Below are positions 59,668 to 64,000 of a stretch of DNA of 64,000 nt, piece after piece (the stretch's first letter is position 1; the number at the start of each line of letters is the position of its first letter). The stretch lies in contig NC_068339.1 in assembly GCF_014633365.1 (NCBI RefSeq), positions 34,295,316 through 34,359,315 on the forward strand, given 5' to 3'. The notes under the pieces are model-generated. The model was not told the DNA's origin, ran no database searches, and saw only the letters and a list, made by a program, of their open reading frames with translations. Source of the stretch: Diospyros lotus (taxonomy: Eukaryota > Streptophyta > Magnoliopsida > Ericales > Ebenaceae). Made by a program: the position numbers and the translations under genes.

Positions 59668-60394
59668 GTTTAACTTTGCATGCAGCTTGGCAAAGCTTCT
59701 CAATTCTTCGACTCTTGAAGCTGCCGCTCCCAGGTTTGTCCATTTCTCTTCATCAGTATATTTGTGTTGTCATATATGAGAAAAATCAATCATTCAAAAT
59801 CTTCAAAATCTAGAACATATTGATTTGAGTGTGCTAAATCTCATTGAGGAATCTTGGAAAAAGTGTAGACTTATTATACCCATTGGAAAATTGAGAGAAG
59901 TTGCAATACGTGCATCTCTGGTCACTTTTATCTGCACTCTTCACGTGGCATCTTTTCTGACTGGATTTGCAGGTATATGGTATATCATTCTTGTCAATAA
60001 GTTCTACTTTTATTTTTAAGAATTCTCTTTTAATGCTCTCCTTTCTGGCATACCTTCAATTTCTTTCCGAATATTTTTTATGTAATTCTTTTGTTGTATA
60101 ACATACATTAATACTGAAAATTTTAAGAACTTAAATTTCACAGATTACTTTATTACTTATAAGATATGAATCAGATGCAAATATGAACATAGAATAGTGG
60201 AAGCAAGAAAAGGACTTAATATCTGATGGCTGTACCATAAATGAGAAACCATGGTGGCAACTGACTCATAGCCTGCTTGTAAGTTTCTTGTGGGATTCTT
60301 TGTCATCTTTTTGTCACATTTTGAATTCTGACATAGACCTTGAACTATTATTTGAATGAATCACTTGTTTGGAGATTTTCGAGTTGAAGGCCAA
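59668..60394 (+). pseudogene. TAF12: Duplicated TAF12 exon 5 and intron 5 segment
   Basis: 59668-59735 is a diverged copy of TAF12 exon 5 (shared words TGCATGCAGCTTGGCAAAGC / CGCATGCAACTTGGCAAAGC and CTTCGACTCTTGAAG / CTTCAACTCTAGAAG), preceded by CAG and followed by GTTTGT at the same donor position. Its frame is broken by stops and small deletions, and the DLLLHL codons are altered. 59736-60394 then follows intron 5 (26637-27605) closely, with shared words such as ATATCATTCTTGTCAATA and AGACCTTGAACTATTATTTG. It lacks the SINE. It has the same orientation as the gene. No other TAF12 exon copy was found, so it is a relic of a partial or decayed duplication. Confidence 0.88.
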
Positions 60395-61633
60395 TATAAT
60401 ATACCATTCCAAACTGTCCTTGTATGGACTAGGATTAGGATTAGGATTATACCTTGTAAGGTGAACTTGTTGGATTAGTATTACTACCTTGTAAGGATCT
60501 GGAAATCCTTTGGATTCCTATCTCCTTTGTATGAAGGGTGAGCGGAAATCATTGCGGGCTTGATGCTCCTAGGCCTCTATTCCATGCTCCAGTTTGTCAC
60601 ATTGCACCTTTACAATTTCAATCCTAGTGTTGACTCTTGGAACATATATTTGGAAATCTTCATGACATTTAAGTTGTGTAGAGACTGTCCAATGGCGCAA
60701 GAATTAATTTTGTTGGACATCAGAATAATAAGTTATAAACCAATTATTGGTGCGATGTCAAGTTTGCCTTTTTGGGATTTCTTCAGTTTTGCCTGAAAAG
60801 TGATCCTGCTTGTCCTTGGCTTGTGCCGTGACTTGATCCATTTCAAACACATTTCTAAATGCTTTTAGAAGAACGCATTGTTCCGTTGAATTCTAAAGAT
60901 TTAATGAATTACAACTTGATTGGTAATGAAATTGACAATACACACACCACCATACTAGGCCTCATGCCCTTTCTAGAAACAAGGATAAACAAAGAGTGGT
61001 ACTTTTCTGGATAGCACTCATGATATGGATCATGTGAACCAAGAGATATGTTCTGATATTAGTTGGGCTACTGGTAATTTCTTAAATTATGTGCCAGACT
61101 TGATTTTACTTGTTCATGGGTTTTGTGATTATGTGAACTGCTTCAAATACATTTCTAAGCACACTAAGAAAAAGTAAATTATATCTGTTAATTGAACTAT
61201 AAAACTTGTGAAATAATAACTCAATTGACAATATACTAGACTTAGAGGACCTATTTAAACATGACAAATTATTGATGAAAAATAATTATTCCTACTACTC
61301 TTCTTCCTCTATTCTTATTCTCTATACTTCATATTTTTTTTTTCCTACAAAACCTGGTGCTGAAAATTTTCATTTAGGTTCTGTTTGTTTCGATATAAAA
61401 TATTTTACATTGGAAAATATTTTTGATGTAAAATGTTTTACACAAAAAAGAATTTTTTATTTTTTTTTCTGGTGTTTGGTTTGCATGGTAAAGTGTGTTC
61501 CAAAAATTAGTTGTATGTACATATAACATCTTTATATGTGCGTGTATGTATGTATGTATCCACACTCGTGTGTGCATATATATATATATATTTGTGAATG
61601 GATGTATATCTGTGTGCATGTGTATGTATATTT
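60395..61633. other. Intergenic stretch
   Basis: No gene. 'ggattaggattaggatta' lies at about 60430. 61366-61500 contains 'ttctgtttgtttcgatataaaat' and 'ggtgtttggtttgc', which look like MITE remnants. A GTAT/TG/TA microsatellite lies at 61535-61600. Confidence 0.4.
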
Positions 61634-63288
61634 TGTTAGATATGAGCCCTAAAGACCAGTTCCAGTGACACAAAGGGACTCGATCTTGTAATTCTTTAAA
61701 TATTATTTAAATGGCAAGTTTATGTTTTTATTTAAATTGCAATATGGTTTAAATTATAAAACATATATCCATTAGTATAATAAGAAGTGGATACCATTCT
61801 TAAGTGTTAAGAATACGAGTTACGGATAATCCACAATTTGTTATACTATAAACATGTTCCTGGCCATAGAATTCCTATCATGGATGATAGCAACTCGTAA
61901 AGGCCAGCACATTGTCTTCCTCCTTGTTTCAGTATGAGATACTGAAAGATAAGGTTGGTGAGTCTCGTGCCATTCTGTATGAGCTATAGAAGGAAGATAA
62001 GTGGGTGCTCGTTACAAGAACGAGTTCACTGAACGGGACTGTTAACATTAAATCACATGGGTTATTTCTCACGGGTCAATGATTTAATGTTAGCTGCGAT
62101 TTTACAACTAGTCCTTAGACCTGAGATGACATGGATATCTGTGTATTGGTGGATTAGGATATCAACGATATCATGTGGTTGTTCTAATCAAGGATAATCA
62201 TACGTATCTATGTGCCTGATTCAGTGATACATGAGGTATGTGTGCATTAGACATGGAATCTATCACCTCGAGATTTATGAGGAGGATATCCTATGCGATC
62301 CAGTAATCACTTGACGATAAATCCTTGGCCGAGGTAATATGACGATGGAATTTGTTCCATACGGGTTGTGTCATAATTTGTCAAGATTGATTTTGGATTT
62401 GGTCATATGACAAGATTAAGAGATTCGACCTACTGACCATGATCTCATATCTTGTCGGGATATAGGATGATAGAAGGACCGTATTGTATGGTAACGTAGT
62501 AAAAGGTTCACAATACCCGCTTCACAATAAATTGGGTAATCATGATATATTGCTAGATGTCACTCATGGTTTACGAGAATTAATTGTTGATTATTCTTGT
62601 TGCCAATTTATTTGTGGACCCAGAAAGTCCCACCCAAAAAGAAATTACTTTCAAAGAGAAAATAAATAAATTAGTAATTTTATAATTACTAATTATAGTG
62701 CATTTATTTATTGGATAAATAAGAGTAATTAAATAATTATATTATGAATGTAATTATTTAATCATAGATTGGGTTGGGCCTTTTGCTAGTACATTAGGCT
62801 TGGCCCAATGTCACTATTGGATTCAAATAAATTCCATTGGATTGGGCTTGGTCCAATTGCATTAAATGGAATGGGCTTGAGAAGCCCAACCCATTTAATG
62901 AAGAATAGTTTTTAATTGGAACTATAAATAGCTCCAAACTCTTATTTTCTCTCATAAGTGTCTTCTTGATTCACTTGAATGTAGAGAGAATTTTGGAGAA
63001 GTGTTCTTGAATCCAAGAGGTAAGTTAGAAATTTTTGTGAAAAATTTCTTCTACTTATCTTCTCTCTTTGATATTCTTGAATAGAAGTGATTTCGGGTGG
63101 ACCGACTCGGCATCCTACACTTGGAGGATTATACGGCGGGAAATCTAACGGTGAAATAAGATTTCATCAAAGAGGTATTTTTCGTTTATGCCTTCGTTTT
63201 ATTAAACCATAATTTCTGAAAAACGGGATACCTCCAAATTAAATTTTAATTTCCGCTGCGCATATGATAAGATCTATGTAACTCAACA
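61634..63288 (+). mobile_element. 5' LTR of an LTR retrotransposon (probably copia)
   Basis: 1655 bp, TGTTAGATATGAGCCC to TGTAACTCAACA, followed after one base by the primer-binding site TGGTATCAGAGCCATCG (63290). It contains the interior 'aactataaatagctccaaactc' TATA-like promoter at about 62920 and a leader intron-like 'aagaggtaagt' at about 63016. The element continues beyond the window, so completeness is unknown. Confidence 0.8.
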
Positions 63289-64000
63289 GTGGTATCAGAG
63301 CCATCGTTTTTCAGTTTTATGGTTTTATTCATGTGATTATTGGACATTGAATTGGTATTTTGAAAAATAAAACAATTTTGGATGAGATCCGAAGAAGAGT
63401 TGCATGCCGGCAGCGTTTTAAAACTGATTTAACACTGTTAGACAGTGCTGGAATCAGTTTTGGCGTAGCTGGAAGTATCGAAATTTGTTTCGGGACGGAC
63501 GGGCAGTACCGGGTGCATCCCGGGGGGCAACCAGCACGCTGGGTGCGTGCTGGGCGCGCCCCAGCGCGCCCAGACGCGAGCGTTGGGCGCGCTGGGCGCG
63601 CATGGGCGCGCCCAGATGCGCGCAAGGCGCGGGGCTAGCCCGCGCCGCGCGGGCAGGGGCGCGGGCAGGGCCCGCGCACCAGCGCCGCGCGCTGGTGGGT
63701 GCGCGGGCCCCGCCCGCGCACCACCGCGCGGAATGCGCGCGCAGTGCGCGCACTATGCGCGCGCACTGTGCGCGCAGTGGGGGCTGGCCCCCCCCCTCTG
63801 TCTGCCATTGGCAGATTTATTTATTTATTATTATTTTTAATTGTTTTAAATAAAAATAATAATAATAAAATAAATAATAATAATTGTTATTATTATTTGT
63901 TTTATTTATTTGTTTTATTATTTAAAAATAAAAATAGAATAAATAATAATAATTGTTATTATTATTTGTTTTATTTATTTGTTTTATTTAAAATAATAAT
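63289..64000 (+). mobile_element. Leader of the same retrotransposon, with GC island
   Basis: Untranslated leader after the primer-binding site. It has a GC-rich block at about 63490-63795 full of GCGCGC, GGCGCGCCC and GCGCAGTGCGCGC words and one strong hairpin (63668-63710). The block ends abruptly in AT-rich ATTATTATT/AAATAATAATAA sequence up to the window end. Open frames through the GC block are compositional; no gag start was seen before the window ends. Confidence 0.7.

Noticed and set aside
60425..60450. GGATTA repeats as an interstitial telomere or satellite
   Set aside because: Only about three units, and the plant telomere unit is TTTAGGG; too short and of the wrong type.
59500..61633. 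Additional TAF12 exon copies (exons 6-8) after the duplicated exon 5
   Set aside because: I looked for the [13 protein letters not shown] and STAKQM coding patterns here and found none; the similarity stops at about 60394.
63329..63853. Five overlapping open frames on both strands near the right edge
   Set aside because: All overlap the GC island of a retrotransposon leader and are Ala/Arg/Gly-rich on both strands, a composition effect.

Overview
This is a window of plant nuclear DNA, probably from a woody dicot with a large genome. It holds one recognisable host gene with GT-AG introns, and it is otherwise dominated by retrotransposons: Ty1/copia, Ty3/gypsy, RTE-type LINEs, a tRNA-type SINE, and hAT and Harbinger-like elements. 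I see no bacterial or organellar genes, rRNA or tRNA genes, or CRISPR arrays. The species cannot be named from the sequence alone.

The host gene is TAF12, a histone-fold subunit of TFIID (and of SAGA in other eukaryotes), on the + strand at 12242-42314. I could join eight coding exons in frame: 12242-12709, 13191-13391, 17203-17703, 17971-18045, 26558-26636, 33344-33408, 42114-42149 and 42237-42314. Together they give 1503 nt, or 500 residues, spread over 30 kb. The long introns 4, 5 and 6 (8.5, 6.7 and 8.7 kb) are mostly transposable elements.

Layout. 1-6000: fragments of LTRs in both orientations. 6002-11490: a solo gypsy-type LTR (target duplication TCAAT) with a second solo LTR nested in it (target duplication GATGG), ending about 750 bp before the TAF12 start codon. 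11491-12241: promoter and 5' leader. 12242-18045: exons 1-4, with a Harbinger-like MITE in intron 2. Intron 4: a non-autonomous hAT element inside an old RTE LINE fragment, an antisense copia remnant, a 5S-rRNA-like LTR segment and a deleted sense copia remnant. Intron 5: a SINE, then a three-deep nest of antisense elements (copia, gypsy, copia), all cut at the same left edge. Intron 6: an antisense copia with a near full-length RTE LINE inserted in it. 42315-42950: 3' UTR.

42950-64000 is intergenic. It holds two inverted-repeat elements, an unassigned ORF, and a copia element with both LTRs (49495-56158) that contains a 5'-truncated RTE LINE. After that come a second copia, a diverged second copy of TAF12 exon 5 with part of intron 5 (59668-60394), and the 5' LTR and GC-rich leader of another element that runs off the right edge.

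Only TAF12 looks like a working protein gene. Every transposon reading frame seen is broken by stops, frameshifts, deletions or nested insertions. The most informative signals are the TAF12 partial duplication, a SINE present in only one copy of that duplication, an hAT insertion with a related empty site nearby, and the layered nests that allow events to be ordered.
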